This document shows positions 21,806 through 30,561 of a stretch of 31,924 nt of DNA, one piece after another (within the stretch, counting starts at the first letter, position 1; each line of letters opens with the position of its first letter). The notes beneath the pieces were generated by a model. It was not told where the DNA came from, ran no database searches, and saw nothing but the letters and a program-made list of their open reading frames with translations. The stretch is from contig CAJUDH010000012.1 of NCBI GenBank assembly GCA_910584845.1, forward strand, positions 1 through 31,924, written 5' to 3'. Source of the stretch: an uncultured Lachnospiraceae bacterium (GTDB lineage: Bacteria; Bacillota; Clostridia; Lachnospirales; Lachnospiraceae). Made by a program: the position numbers and the translations under genes.

Positions 21806-23350
21806 TTGAAAACCCGTAAAAAATTGAAAGAAAAATGGCAAGAAGCCGTCCAGGCGGTACTTCCTATCATTGGTATTGTACTGGTATTATGTTTTTCCAT
21901 CGCCCCGATTTCCCCCAGCATATTGTTATGTTTCCTTATGGGGGCCATATTGATTTTAGCAGGGATGATGCTTTTCACTTTAGGGGCAGAAATATCCATG
22001 ACCCCCATGGGGGAACGGGTAGGTTCCCGCCTTACAAAAAGCCGGAATTTAATTTTTATTGTCTCCACTTCTTTTTTGTTGGGGGTTATCGTCACGATTT
22101 CCGAGCCGGACCTGCAGGTATTGGCCGGGCAGGTGCAGGCAGTGCCTAACATGGTTTTAATTGTCTCCGTGGCCGGGGGCGTGGGGCTTTTTCTGGTGAT
22201 CGCCCTGTTGCGTATGCTTTTTTCCATCCCCCTCCCCCCCTTGCTGGTTGCCTTTTACCTGGCGGTGTTCCTCCTGTCGGCTTTTTTGCCCAAGGAATTT
22301 TTAAGCATAGCCTTTGATTCCGGCGGTGTAACCACCGGGCCCATGACCGTGCCTTTCATAATGGCCCTGGGCGTGGGCGTGTCTGCGATCCGGAGTGACC
22401 GCCATGCGGCGGACGACAGCTTTGGCCTGGTAGCCTTATGTTCCGTAGGGCCCATATTAGCGGTTATGGCCCTGGGCATGATCTACCGCCCTCAGGACGG
22501 GATGTCTGTTGCACCCACCATTTTAGAAGTGGAAAATTCCCGGCAGCTATGGAAACTTTTTTCTTCGGAAATCCCCACTTACATGAAAGAGATTTCCTTT
22601 TCCCTATTGCCGATTTTCTTGTTTTTTATGGTGTTTCAGCTGCTGTTTTTAAAATTGCAGCGGAAAACGCTGGTTAAAATCCTGATTGGCCTTTCCTACA
22701 CCTATGTGGGCCTGGTCCTGTTCCTGACCGGGGCCAACGTAGGCTTTATGCCGGCGGGGAACTATCTGGGGCAAGTGCTGGCAGGGCAGCGCCATCCGGA
22801 AGTCTTAGTCCCGATCGCCATGGTGATCGGCTATTTCATCGTAAAAGCAGAGCCTGCCGTTTACGTGCTGAACAAGCAGGTAGAAGGGATTACCGACGGG
22901 GCCATCTCGGAAAAGGCCATGGGGGCCAGCCTCTCCATAGGGGTATCTTTGTCCCTGGGCCTTGCCATGATCCGGGTTTTGACCGGCATTTCCATCCTTT
23001 GGTTCCTGGTTCCGGGTTATGGGATTGCCCTGGCCATTTCCTTCTTTGTGCCGAAAATCTATACGGCCATTGCCTTTGACTCTGGCGGAGTTGCTTCCGG
23101 GCCCATGACAGCTGCCTTCCTCCTCCCATTGGCCCAAGGGGCCTGCTTTGCAGTTGGGGGCAATATGGCCACGGATGCCTTTGGCGTAGTGGCCATGGTA
23201 GCCATGACCCCTTTGATTACCATACAGGCCATGGGGCTGGCATCTAAAATCAGGGGCCGCCGCAGGTACCCTCAACAAGGGGGGGCGGGCGCAGGCTCCC
23301 CTGTGCTGGCTTTTGATTTATTGGAAGAAGATGCCATCATTGAACTGTAA
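21806..23350 (+). CDS. DUF1538 membrane protein with two tandem domains
   Basis: An integral membrane protein of about 514 residues. It contains two copies of the DUF1538 domain: first copy with SEPD at 99-102 and AFDSGGVTTGPMT at 169-181; second copy with AEPA near 348-351 and AFDSGGVASGPMT at 423-435. The spacing of about 250 residues shows an internal duplication. About 12 hydrophobic segments are visible. DUF1538 proteins UmpA and UmpB were reported as a two-component cation/proton antiporter in a Halomonas species, where each domain is a separate protein; here both are fused. The start is TTG 21806 with GGAGGG 10 bases upstream. The next gene, 53 bases later, is a double P-II-like protein, probably a regulator of this transporter. 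Confidence 0.92.
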   Translation: MKTRKKLKEKWQEAVQAVLPIIGIVLVLCFSIAPISPSILLCFLMGAILILAGMMLFTLGAEISMTPMGERVGSRLTKSRNLIFIVSTSFLLGVIVTISEPDLQVLAGQVQAVPNMVLIVSVAGGVGLFLVIALLRMLFSIPLPPLLVAFYLAVFLLSAFLPKEFLSIAFDSGGVTTGPMTVPFIMALGVGVSAIRSDRHAADDSFGLVALCSVGPILAVMALGMIYRPQDGMSVAPTILEVENSRQLWKLFSSEIPTYMKEISFSLLPIFLFFMVFQLLFLKLQRKTLVKILIGLSYTYVGLVLFLTGANVGFMPAGNYLGQVLAGQRHPEVLVPIAMVIGYFIVKAEPAVYVLNKQVEGITDGAISEKAMGASLSIGVSLSLGLAMIRVLTGISILWFLVPGYGIALAISFFVPKIYTAIAFDSGGVASGPMTAAFLLPLAQGACFAVGGNMATDAFGVVAMVAMTPLITIQAMGLASKIRGRRRYPQQGGAGAGSPVLAFDLLEEDAIIEL

Positions 23351-23403
23351 AAGCGGAGGTTTTGTTGGCCTGCGCATTTCCCAAAACAGGAGGTGGGGAT
23401 TTT

Positions 23404-24087
23404 ATGAGCGAATTATATATGATGGCGACCATCAGCGACCGGAACCAGGCCCGGAGGTTTCTGGCCTTCTATAAAGAACACCAGGTTTCCTTAACATTAG
23501 TGGCATATGGCCGGGGGACCACGGCTTCGGATATCCTGGATTCCTTTGGCCTGGAAGCGGCAGAAAAAGCCATAATTTTTTCTTTCGTCATGGACACAGA
23601 ATGGAAACGGATTAAAAGCGGCCTTCAAAAACAGATGAAAATCGACATCCCAGGCAGCGGCATTGCCTTTATCGTCCCCTTAAGCAGTGTGGGAGGGAAA
23701 AAACAACTGCAATACCTTACAGAAGGCCGTGAATTTAAAAAAGGGGAGGAAAGCACATTGAAAGAAACCAAATATGAACTTTTGGTAGTCATTGCAAACC
23801 AGGGGTATACCGACCAGATTATGGACGCAGCAAGGGAAGCCAACGCCCCCGGCGGCACGGTAATCCATGCCAAAGGGACCGGCACGGAAGAGGCGCAGAA
23901 ATTCCTCGGCGTTTCCATTGCCGCCGAAAAAGAAATGGTCTTTATGGTAACCAGAAAGGAAGGCAAAAACGCCATCATGAGGGCGATCATGGAAAAAGCC
24001 GGGCTTGCCAGCAAGGCCAAGGCGATCGTTTTCTCCCTCCCGGTGACCGAAACAGCAGGGATGCGCCTGATTGAGGACGAAGAATAG
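23404..24087 (+). CDS. Tandem P-II-like regulatory protein
   Basis: The product (227 residues) has two P-II-like ferredoxin-fold domains. The first (about 1-110) has RFLAFYKEHQVSLTLVAYGR and GTTASDILDSFGLEAAEKAI; the second (about 120-227) begins YELLVVIANQGYTDQIMDAA and has the family hallmark APGGTVIHAKGTGTEEAQKF. P-II proteins bind ATP/ADP and small metabolites and control transporters or enzymes by direct contact. ATG 23404 follows AGGAGGTGGGG; the longer frame from 23362 is rejected. Neither domain has the long tyrosine-bearing T-loop of GlnB, so uridylylation is unlikely. Its location suggests it gates the DUF1538 transporter. Confidence 0.9.
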   Translation: MSELYMMATISDRNQARRFLAFYKEHQVSLTLVAYGRGTTASDILDSFGLEAAEKAIIFSFVMDTEWKRIKSGLQKQMKIDIPGSGIAFIVPLSSVGGKKQLQYLTEGREFKKGEESTLKETKYELLVVIANQGYTDQIMDAAREANAPGGTVIHAKGTGTEEAQKFLGVSIAAEKEMVFMVTRKEGKNAIMRAIMEKAGLASKAKAIVFSLPVTETAGMRLIEDEE

Positions 24088-24112
24088 GGCTTGCCCCCAT
24101 CTGGCAGGACAC

Positions 24113-24175
24113 AAAAACAACCCCTTTTTGATAAAGGCCCCGGTATAGGGCCGGATCAAAAAGGAGTTGTTTTTT
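24113..24175. terminator. Strong bidirectional terminator
   Basis: AACAAC, CCTTTTTGAT and GGCCC pair with GGGCC, ATCAAAAAGG and GTTGTT across a 7-base loop, with one mismatch and one internal loop. A and T runs flank the stem, so it serves both the P-II unit and the convergent kinase gene. Confidence 0.85.
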
Positions 24176-24214
24176 CACGATGTTTCAGAGAATACAACCG
24201 TTTTTATATTATGG

Positions 24215-26866
24215 TCAGCCATCCCCCGTCACGGCTTTCACGGCCTGTTCCAGCACCGCCATATCGACCGGCTTGGCCACATGGGCATTCATACCCGCTT
24301 CCAGGGCGTCCCGGATATCCTCGGCAAAGGCGTTGGCAGTCATGGCAATAATGGGGATGCCCTGCGCCAGCGGGTGGGGAAGCCTGCGGATGGCTTTTGT
24401 AGCCTCATACCCGTTCATTACAGGCATCTGCACATCCATCAAAATCAGCCCATAAGTTCCCGGTGCGGATTTTTCAAAGGCTTCTACTACAAGGCCGCCA
24501 TTTTCACAGATTTCGCAGGTTGCCCCTGCCATATCCAGCAATTCGTTGAGGATTTCTGCATTGATCTCATTGTCCTCTGCCACAAGGATATGCATCCCCT
24601 GCAAAACGCCCCGCCCCGGCGCGGTTTCCTCTTTCCATTCCGGCACATGGTTCAGCACCACCTCCACCTTCTGGCGGAAACTGGTGAGGAAGAAAGGCTT
24701 GGGGAGAAATGCGTTTACCCCTGCAGCAGTGGCCTCCTCCTCAACCTCCGGCCAATCGTAGCTGGTGAGGATAAGGATTGGGACCTCCCTTAAAATGTCC
24801 TTGCGGATCTGCCTTGCGGTTTCCACACCGTCAAGCCCCGGCATTTTCCAATCCAGGAGGACGATATGATACGGATCCCCCTGCTCTTCAGAGCTTTTTA
24901 CCATGTTAAGGGCCGTTTGCCCGTCTAGCGCATAATCTACCACAACGCCGGTGCCCTCCATGGCCAATTGGATATTCTGGCAGATCACCTCTTCATCATC
25001 TACGGTTAAAATCCTGCGGATCCCCTGTTTCTGCCAAAAATTGTGGTCTATGGCATGTTCGCTGATATGTAGCTCCAGATCCACCGTAAAGGTAGAACCT
25101 TTCCCTTTTTCGCTTTCCACCAAAATTTTGCCGCCCATTAAATCAATCAGGTTTTTGGTAATGGCCATCCCCAATCCGGTACCCTGGATCTTATTGGTAA
25201 CGCTGTCCTCTTCACGGGTAAAAGCAAGGAATATTTTCTGCACATACTCCTGGCTCATACCATAACCGTTATCCGATACTATAAACCGGTAACGCGCCAG
25301 ATGTCCTATATGCTGGGGCCGTTCCTGGACCGTCAAGGTGACATGGCCGCCATCCGGGGTATATTTAACCGCGTTGGACAACAAATTCAAAAGGATCTGG
25401 TTTATCCGCAGCTTATCCATCACCACATGCTCATGTTTGATCCCTTTGCTGTAAACCTCAAATGTATGGCCCTTGGCTTTCATCTGCGGCCGGATGATCG
25501 AATCAATGTTTTCGATTAAATCCACAATATTTTCATCCGATACGTTCAAAACGGTCTTACCGGCTTCTATTTTACTGATGTCCAGAATATCGTTGATGAG
25601 GCCTAACAGGTGCTGGCTGGAAGCGGCAATTTTTTTGGTATATTCCCGTACTTTATCCGGGTTCTGCGCGTCCCTTGATAAAAGGGCAGAAAAACCGACA
25701 ACAGCATTCATAGGCGTCCGGATATCATGGCTCATATTGGAAAGGAAAGAACTTTTCGCCTGGTTAGCGCCCTCCGCAATCTGAAACGCCTGCTCTGCCG
25801 CTTCTTTAGACCGGGCCAGCATCGCATTGGTCTCCTCCAAGCGCCGGTTCAGCTCCTCCTGCCGGCGTAGGTTTTCTTGCTCCTGCCGGAACAGGCGGGC
25901 GCTGCCCTGCTGCCGGATAATAACCACAACTACCAAAACCAGCAGCGTCACCAGCCCTGCTGCTAATATCAGCAGCGTCCGGATCGTTGTCCCCACCATA
26001 TTTACGGTACCGGGGGCCACATAATTTGCCGGGATCAGGAACAGCAGCAAAGTGCCATACTCTTCCAACGAAGTAATACAGTAATAATACTCTGTACCGT
26101 TGTACATAAAATTGCTGCTGATGGTATCGGCTTCCTTCAGGGCCCCCAAAATATCCGGAATCCCCTGGCCTTCCATCCCTTCCAATACCTTAACCACGTT
26201 ATATGCCTGGATGGTATTCCCTTGTGAAACGTTGTCATGCATCCGGGTGCCGTTGCTTTTTAAGATATAGGTTTCGTTCCGGCAGCCATAAGCAGCGCTG
26301 TCATAATACTTTGTAAGGGAATACACATCTTTGAGAAGCGCCACATGGGTAAAAACTGCCCCCCCGTCCCCCGTTTCCAGGGGGGACGGAAGCTTCCTGA
26401 CAAAAGCCCAATAACCGCCCTGGTAAATATGGCCGTCCGTAATGAATGTACGGTACTCTTCCCCGGAAGAAACCATATCCATATCCGGCCATACCCCATG
26501 GTTTCCGTTGGCGTCATAACAATTCCCCTGGCCATCCAGCAACATAAACATAGAGCTGTAAGTATCGGCCTCCAGCAGCCGGTTCAGCACGTCAATATAG
26601 GTTACCGCATCCCCTGCTGTGTCAAAATCCTGGTAGTGCAGGATATTGGCGGCAATGGCCAGGTAATTCCAATGGAAGTCCAAAGCATTGTCCAGATTGA
26701 CCCGGACCTGAGATGTGATCTCTACAAGCTGTGTGGTACGCTCTTCGAAAATCCGGGCCCGGAGGTATTTTGTATAAAAACCCCCGCCCACAACCAAAGA
26801 CAGCAGTAGGCACGCTACCAATACCACCGGCAATATGAGTTTTTTCTTTTGGCTTATCAAGCTCAT
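24215..26866 (-). CDS. Hybrid sensor histidine kinase with two receiver domains
   Basis: A membrane sensor kinase of 883 residues. Transmembrane segments lie near residues 10-30 (LILPVVLVACLLLSLVV) and 300-325, enclosing an extracellular sensor of about 265 residues. A coiled coil (RRQEELNRRLEETNAML) leads to the HisKA box SHDIRTPMNAVVGF with phospho-acceptor His380. The ATPase has LLNLLSNAVKYTPDGG, DNGYGMS and GTGLGMAITKNL. Two receiver domains follow, with VLLDWKMPG (Asp672) and ILMDVQMPVMNG (Asp811). No HPt or output domain is present, so phosphate must pass to a separate protein. ATG 26866 is chosen for GAGGGG 8 bases upstream. It follows the SBP-type lipoprotein gene by 86 bases and probably reads its ligand state. 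Confidence 0.95.
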   Translation of the reverse strand: MSLISQKKKLILPVVLVACLLLSLVVGGGFYTKYLRARIFEERTTQLVEITSQVRVNLDNALDFHWNYLAIAANILHYQDFDTAGDAVTYIDVLNRLLEADTYSSMFMLLDGQGNCYDANGNHGVWPDMDMVSSGEEYRTFITDGHIYQGGYWAFVRKLPSPLETGDGGAVFTHVALLKDVYSLTKYYDSAAYGCRNETYILKSNGTRMHDNVSQGNTIQAYNVVKVLEGMEGQGIPDILGALKEADTISSNFMYNGTEYYYCITSLEEYGTLLLFLIPANYVAPGTVNMVGTTIRTLLILAAGLVTLLVLVVVVIIRQQGSARLFRQEQENLRRQEELNRRLEETNAMLARSKEAAEQAFQIAEGANQAKSSFLSNMSHDIRTPMNAVVGFSALLSRDAQNPDKVREYTKKIAASSQHLLGLINDILDISKIEAGKTVLNVSDENIVDLIENIDSIIRPQMKAKGHTFEVYSKGIKHEHVVMDKLRINQILLNLLSNAVKYTPDGGHVTLTVQERPQHIGHLARYRFIVSDNGYGMSQEYVQKIFLAFTREEDSVTNKIQGTGLGMAITKNLIDLMGGKILVESEKGKGSTFTVDLELHISEHAIDHNFWQKQGIRRILTVDDEEVICQNIQLAMEGTGVVVDYALDGQTALNMVKSSEEQGDPYHIVLLDWKMPGLDGVETARQIRKDILREVPILILTSYDWPEVEEEATAAGVNAFLPKPFFLTSFRQKVEVVLNHVPEWKEETAPGRGVLQGMHILVAEDNEINAEILNELLDMAGATCEICENGGLVVEAFEKSAPGTYGLILMDVQMPVMNGYEATKAIRRLPHPLAQGIPIIAMTANAFAEDIRDALEAGMNAHVAKPVDMAVLEQAVKAVTGDG

Positions 26867-26952
26867 ATGGTTTTCCCCTCTCATGGCATTTCGGCGCAGA
26901 TCCTATGTTTGCAGGCATAGCCCTACTCCCGGTTGCCCTGGCAAAGGGCCTT

Positions 26953-28734
26953 TCAATCCCAAGGGTTGCCGTCTGGGGACAAGGCCTTGTGTTCCTCCAT
27001 CCAACCCTTTAAGAAAGTACGTATAGAACCCTTTTCCACTTGGGCTCTATAGGCATTGCCGATCTCCTTTGTGTATGTCTGCATCAGAAAAGACACCCGG
27101 TAAACCTGGCTGTCTTTCAACTCCCCGCCGCCCCGGGCCACCAGGACATAAGGGAAGGGCCGGCCGTCTCCGGCGTCAAACCCCTCCCGGGCAAGCTCCT
27201 TTGCCTGGGCCCCCGTCATAGTCAGGATAGCATATTCCCCGTCTAGGCCGGGACAGATCGTAGTGGCAATTTCCATATCGACCCCACCCTTATAGAGTTT
27301 GCCGGTCACACCGGCCTTAAGGCTGGCCCCGCCCTCATGGTATATACCGATGGGGACCATGGAGGCATCCGCGCCTACCGCGCTGCCCAAGGCTTTGGCG
27401 ACCAGCGCCCCCGTCTCCTCCAGGGAAAAGTCGGCAATGCTTTCACTAAAGTAGGGCGGCTCCATCTGTTTTTGGTAACTCTGCTGCAGCTCATCCATCC
27501 GGGCAATGCATTTGGGTCCGTCCATTTGGCCCTCCCCCCGGAACCACTCTTTGTATGCCTGGCCGATATCGGGCAGAATATCGGCCCAACGGGCATACGT
27601 CATAGGGAAGGCCCGCCCTTCCCACAAAGCCTGCCGGGCATTATAGATCAGGGAATCCGCAGGGACCGGGCCGGCGCTTTGTATCCCCATCACGCAAGGG
27701 GACTCTTCCGAGATAAAAGCCATCTGCCCTTCCTGGGAGTAAAGCAGGGACAGCAAACGGATCGCGTTTTCCAGCTTCTTCTCGTTCCCTGGCCCGATGA
27801 GCCGCCTGCTGATGCCGATATAGCAGCTGGGGCTGTACATATAGACATTCTTACTGCCGTTTTCACTGATATAAGGCATCATCCCCAGCTCATCGCCGCC
27901 CGGCAGCCTGGTGTAGCCGGGTGACAGCACCCCGGTAAAAAACATAGCCTTACGTCCGCCCAGGTAATCCTGAATCAAATCGTCGCTATGCCGGTCATCA
28001 GGGTCTGTGTAAAACATGCCAATGTCCATGTAGCGCTGGACATAGTCCATTGTGTTTTCCCATGTCCCTTCCGCCGTCGCCTCCCCGGCCAGGAACCCCC
28101 TTTCCCAGGCTACCCCTTCCGGGGTGGTCAACCAGCTTGTTTTAGCCAAGTTAAATACGGCAGAAAAGGTGCTCCCGGTCAACTGCGTGCCGATTACGCC
28201 GGGAATCCTGCCTTCAGCCTCGATCTCGCGGCAAAGGGATTCCAGTTCACGGAAATTGCCTGGCACCGCCCAGCCCTTCTCTTCCATCCACGTCTTATTA
28301 TAAAATATGCCATACATGGTGTAATTGACAGGAAGGAGATAGATTCCCCCGTCAATGGACACCTGATCCAGGACATTGGTGGAAAAACGGTTAATAAAGT
28401 CATAGCCGGAAAGGTCCACCAGCCGCTCCTTGGCCAGCTCCTCGTCATAAATCTGAGAGGTTATGAATATGTCCGAAATATCATCCGCCTGCATTTGTGC
28501 CCAACTGTAGCCGGTACGGTTGCCCCCGGTATAAGAAATAAAATCCAATTCTATATCCGGGCAGGCCTCGCCAAGCAAATCCAAAAAATTGTCGTAGCCC
28601 CTCCAGGTAGTCCAGGTGAGGGCATCGTTTGGGGCACCGGGCCCCGGGGCTTTTGCTACAGGGGAGCAGGCAAGCAACAACAAAGAAGCCGCAACAGACA
28701 AGCTTAGCAGAGACTTTAAACGTTTCATGGACAT
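26953..28734 (-). CDS. Solute-binding lipoprotein fused to a 5'-nucleotidase C-terminal-like domain
   Basis: A 593-residue lipoprotein with lipobox LLAC (Cys23). Residues about 35-430 form a family-1 type extracellular solute-binding protein: LTWTTWRGYDNFLDLLGEAC, ISDIFITSQIYDEELAKE, YLLPVNYTMYGIFYNKTWM and later AMFFTGVLSP. From about residue 437 (EETGALVAKALGSAVGADAS) to about 545 the sequence resembles the 5'-nucleotidase C-terminal substrate-binding domain, including VTGKLYKGGVDMEIAT and LTMTGAQAKELAREGFD. The NGGxIR substrate motif is altered to HEGGASL, and no catalytic metallophosphatase domain is present. No ABC permease lies nearby, so it is more likely a sensor than a transport protein. 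ATG 28734 is chosen for AAAGGA upstream. It starts an operon with the hybrid kinase. Confidence 0.85.
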   Translation of the reverse strand: MSMKRLKSLLSLSVAASLLLLACSPVAKAPGPGAPNDALTWTTWRGYDNFLDLLGEACPDIELDFISYTGGNRTGYSWAQMQADDISDIFITSQIYDEELAKERLVDLSGYDFINRFSTNVLDQVSIDGGIYLLPVNYTMYGIFYNKTWMEEKGWAVPGNFRELESLCREIEAEGRIPGVIGTQLTGSTFSAVFNLAKTSWLTTPEGVAWERGFLAGEATAEGTWENTMDYVQRYMDIGMFYTDPDDRHSDDLIQDYLGGRKAMFFTGVLSPGYTRLPGGDELGMMPYISENGSKNVYMYSPSCYIGISRRLIGPGNEKKLENAIRLLSLLYSQEGQMAFISEESPCVMGIQSAGPVPADSLIYNARQALWEGRAFPMTYARWADILPDIGQAYKEWFRGEGQMDGPKCIARMDELQQSYQKQMEPPYFSESIADFSLEETGALVAKALGSAVGADASMVPIGIYHEGGASLKAGVTGKLYKGGVDMEIATTICPGLDGEYAILTMTGAQAKELAREGFDAGDGRPFPYVLVARGGGELKDSQVYRVSFLMQTYTKEIGNAYRAQVEKGSIRTFLKGWMEEHKALSPDGNPWD

Positions 28735-28872
28735 AAAGGATATTCCTTTCATTCTTATCAGTTTGGCGGGTGTTTCCGAAATTTTCCAGGCACCCATGCG
28801 CCCTCTGGCGTCTATGCCAGTTCCGATTATGTAACCCTATTTTTGATAATATGGTATAAACCCACGGATATA

Positions 28873-28900
28873 ATTATACTCCTAATAAACAAAAAGTCAA
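28873..28900 (-). promoter_or_regulatory. Promoter of the SBP-kinase unit
   Basis: On the minus strand TTGACT (28900-28895) is followed after 16 bases by TATAAT (28878-28873). The start near 28866 leaves a leader of about 130 bases without a further clear structure. Confidence 0.75.
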
Positions 28901-28988
28901 GGAAGCAAAAGAAGCCGCAACCCTTGGCTTTGTAGGGTTAAAACTGCTTTCTGCCCCAAAGCCTTTGGCCTTACCGGATGGTAAATTG

Positions 28989-29038
28989 CAAAAATAAGGC
29001 TGCCTTATCCCCTAAAGGCCGGAAAGGATACGGCAGCC
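28989..29038 (-). terminator. Terminator after the MATE gene
   Basis: On the minus strand GGCTGCC pairs with GGCAGCC and TATCC with GGATA, followed by TTATTTTTGC. It lies about 60 bases after the MATE stop codon. Confidence 0.75.
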
Positions 29039-29100
29039 GGAAATACAATGGCATAAAAATACAAAAAGTCCTATCAAATGTTATTTTAGCGGAAAACGCC

Positions 29101-30489
29101 TTAATTGCCTTCCAGCTCTACGGCCAGGTTCCTAAGCCACTTTTTCTGCCGGTAACGTACATATCCGATTACCGCCTTATACGCTTCCTCTGCCATCACC
29201 ATAGCGTATACCACATAAATCGCCTGCTTTAAATACAGCCCGCCCCAAAAGGCCATGGGCACACCGATGGCCCACACGCCGCTGGTATCAATGAACAGGC
29301 AAACTTTGGTGTCACCGCCGCTTCGCAGCACGCCGACGATGTTGACATAGTTGAACATTTTAAACGGCATATAAAGGATAAACACTATTAAACACAGGTT
29401 CACATCCCGGGCTACCTGAGGCGAAATGCTATAGAGGGAAATCACATTGCCGCGTATGGCATAACAAAAGGCCATTCCCGCTACCGTGACCAAAAATTGC
29501 AAAAGGAAAAAGTTTTTGGCGTACTTTTCTGCCCTTTTTAATTTGCCCGCCCCCATCTCATTTCCCAAAATCACAGCCGTGGCGGCGCTCAACCCTTGGA
29601 ATAAAACGACCACAATATCTTGGATGGTAGTGGCTATGGTAATGGCAGCTACTGCGTTATCCCCCATGCGCCCATAGGCCAGGGAATACATGGTAGTCCC
29701 CAGCCCCCACATAAATTCATTGGCGATCACCGGGCTGGCCGTGGCCAAAAACTGGCGGATAAAGGCGCTGCTATAGCCAAACAGTTCCCGGAAGCGCCCC
29801 GCTATAGGGGAGCGGGAACCATAGGTAATGGCCAGGACTACCAGGCACTCTAAAACACGGGCAGCAAGGGTAGCGATGGCCGCCCCCACCACCCCCATGG
29901 CCGGGGCCCCAAAATGGCCAAAGATCAAAACGTAATTCAATGTGATATTTACTAAAATAGTCATACAGCTAACCATCACCGGGGCTTTTACCTGGCCCAC
30001 GGCCCGCAGCATGGCCACATAAGTATTGGTAACCGCCGTGAACGGGTAGGACAATGCGGCCACCGCCAAATAGGCGGCGCCCGACAAAACGGCGCTTTCA
30101 CTGTCCGTAAAAATCCGCATTACTGCCGACGGGAACAGCACGCTGGGGATGGCAAAACACAGCGCCCCTATAAAGGCGATCAGCAAGGCCAGCCCTGTCA
30201 CTTTCCGGATGTTTTTCACGTCTTTATTGCCCCAGTATTGGGCGGCTAGTACGCCGGAACCGCTGACCACGCCGAATACCAATAAAGTAAACACAAAAAA
30301 CACTTTATTGGCTAAACCAACCGCCGCGATCGCCGTCTCCCCCAGCTGCCCGATCATCATGGTATCCACCAAGTTCACCACCGTGTTGAGCATCCCCTGC
30401 AACGCAACCGGCAAAGCGATCAATACTGCTTTGCGCAAAAACACACGGTCCCCCAACATTTCTTTTGTGTCTGAAATAGCCTTTATCAT
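29101..30489 (-). CDS. MATE family efflux transporter
   Basis: A 462-residue membrane protein with about 12 hydrophobic helices in two similar halves. Hallmarks of the multidrug and toxin extrusion family are ALPVALQGMLNTVVNLVDTM, MIGQLGETAIAAVGLANKV and, in the second half, FMWGLGTTMYSLAYGRMGDN and AVAAITIATTIQDIV. Such proteins export organic cations or drugs by exchange with Na+ or H+; the substrate is not predictable. ATG 30489 follows AAGGGGAG. It is separated from the CorC gene by a terminator at 30525-30561, so it probably has its own promoter in the short gap or depends on read-through. Confidence 0.95.
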   Translation of the reverse strand: MIKAISDTKEMLGDRVFLRKAVLIALPVALQGMLNTVVNLVDTMMIGQLGETAIAAVGLANKVFFVFTLLVFGVVSGSGVLAAQYWGNKDVKNIRKVTGLALLIAFIGALCFAIPSVLFPSAVMRIFTDSESAVLSGAAYLAVAALSYPFTAVTNTYVAMLRAVGQVKAPVMVSCMTILVNITLNYVLIFGHFGAPAMGVVGAAIATLAARVLECLVVLAITYGSRSPIAGRFRELFGYSSAFIRQFLATASPVIANEFMWGLGTTMYSLAYGRMGDNAVAAITIATTIQDIVVVLFQGLSAATAVILGNEMGAGKLKRAEKYAKNFFLLQFLVTVAGMAFCYAIRGNVISLYSISPQVARDVNLCLIVFILYMPFKMFNYVNIVGVLRSGGDTKVCLFIDTSGVWAIGVPMAFWGGLYLKQAIYVVYAMVMAEEAYKAVIGYVRYRQKKWLRNLAVELEGN

Positions 30490-30524
30490 GGCTCTCCCCT
30501 TCTATAGTTTATTTTTATGCAGAC

Positions 30525-30561
30525 AAAAAGAAACGCCCCTCCTGTCAGGCGTCTTCTTTTT
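30525..30561 (-). terminator. Terminator overlapping the end of the CorC gene
   Basis: On the minus strand AAAAAGAA and CGCC pair with GGCG and TTCTTTTT around a short loop, with T run after the stem. The last codons of the CorC gene lie inside the hairpin. Confidence 0.65.
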
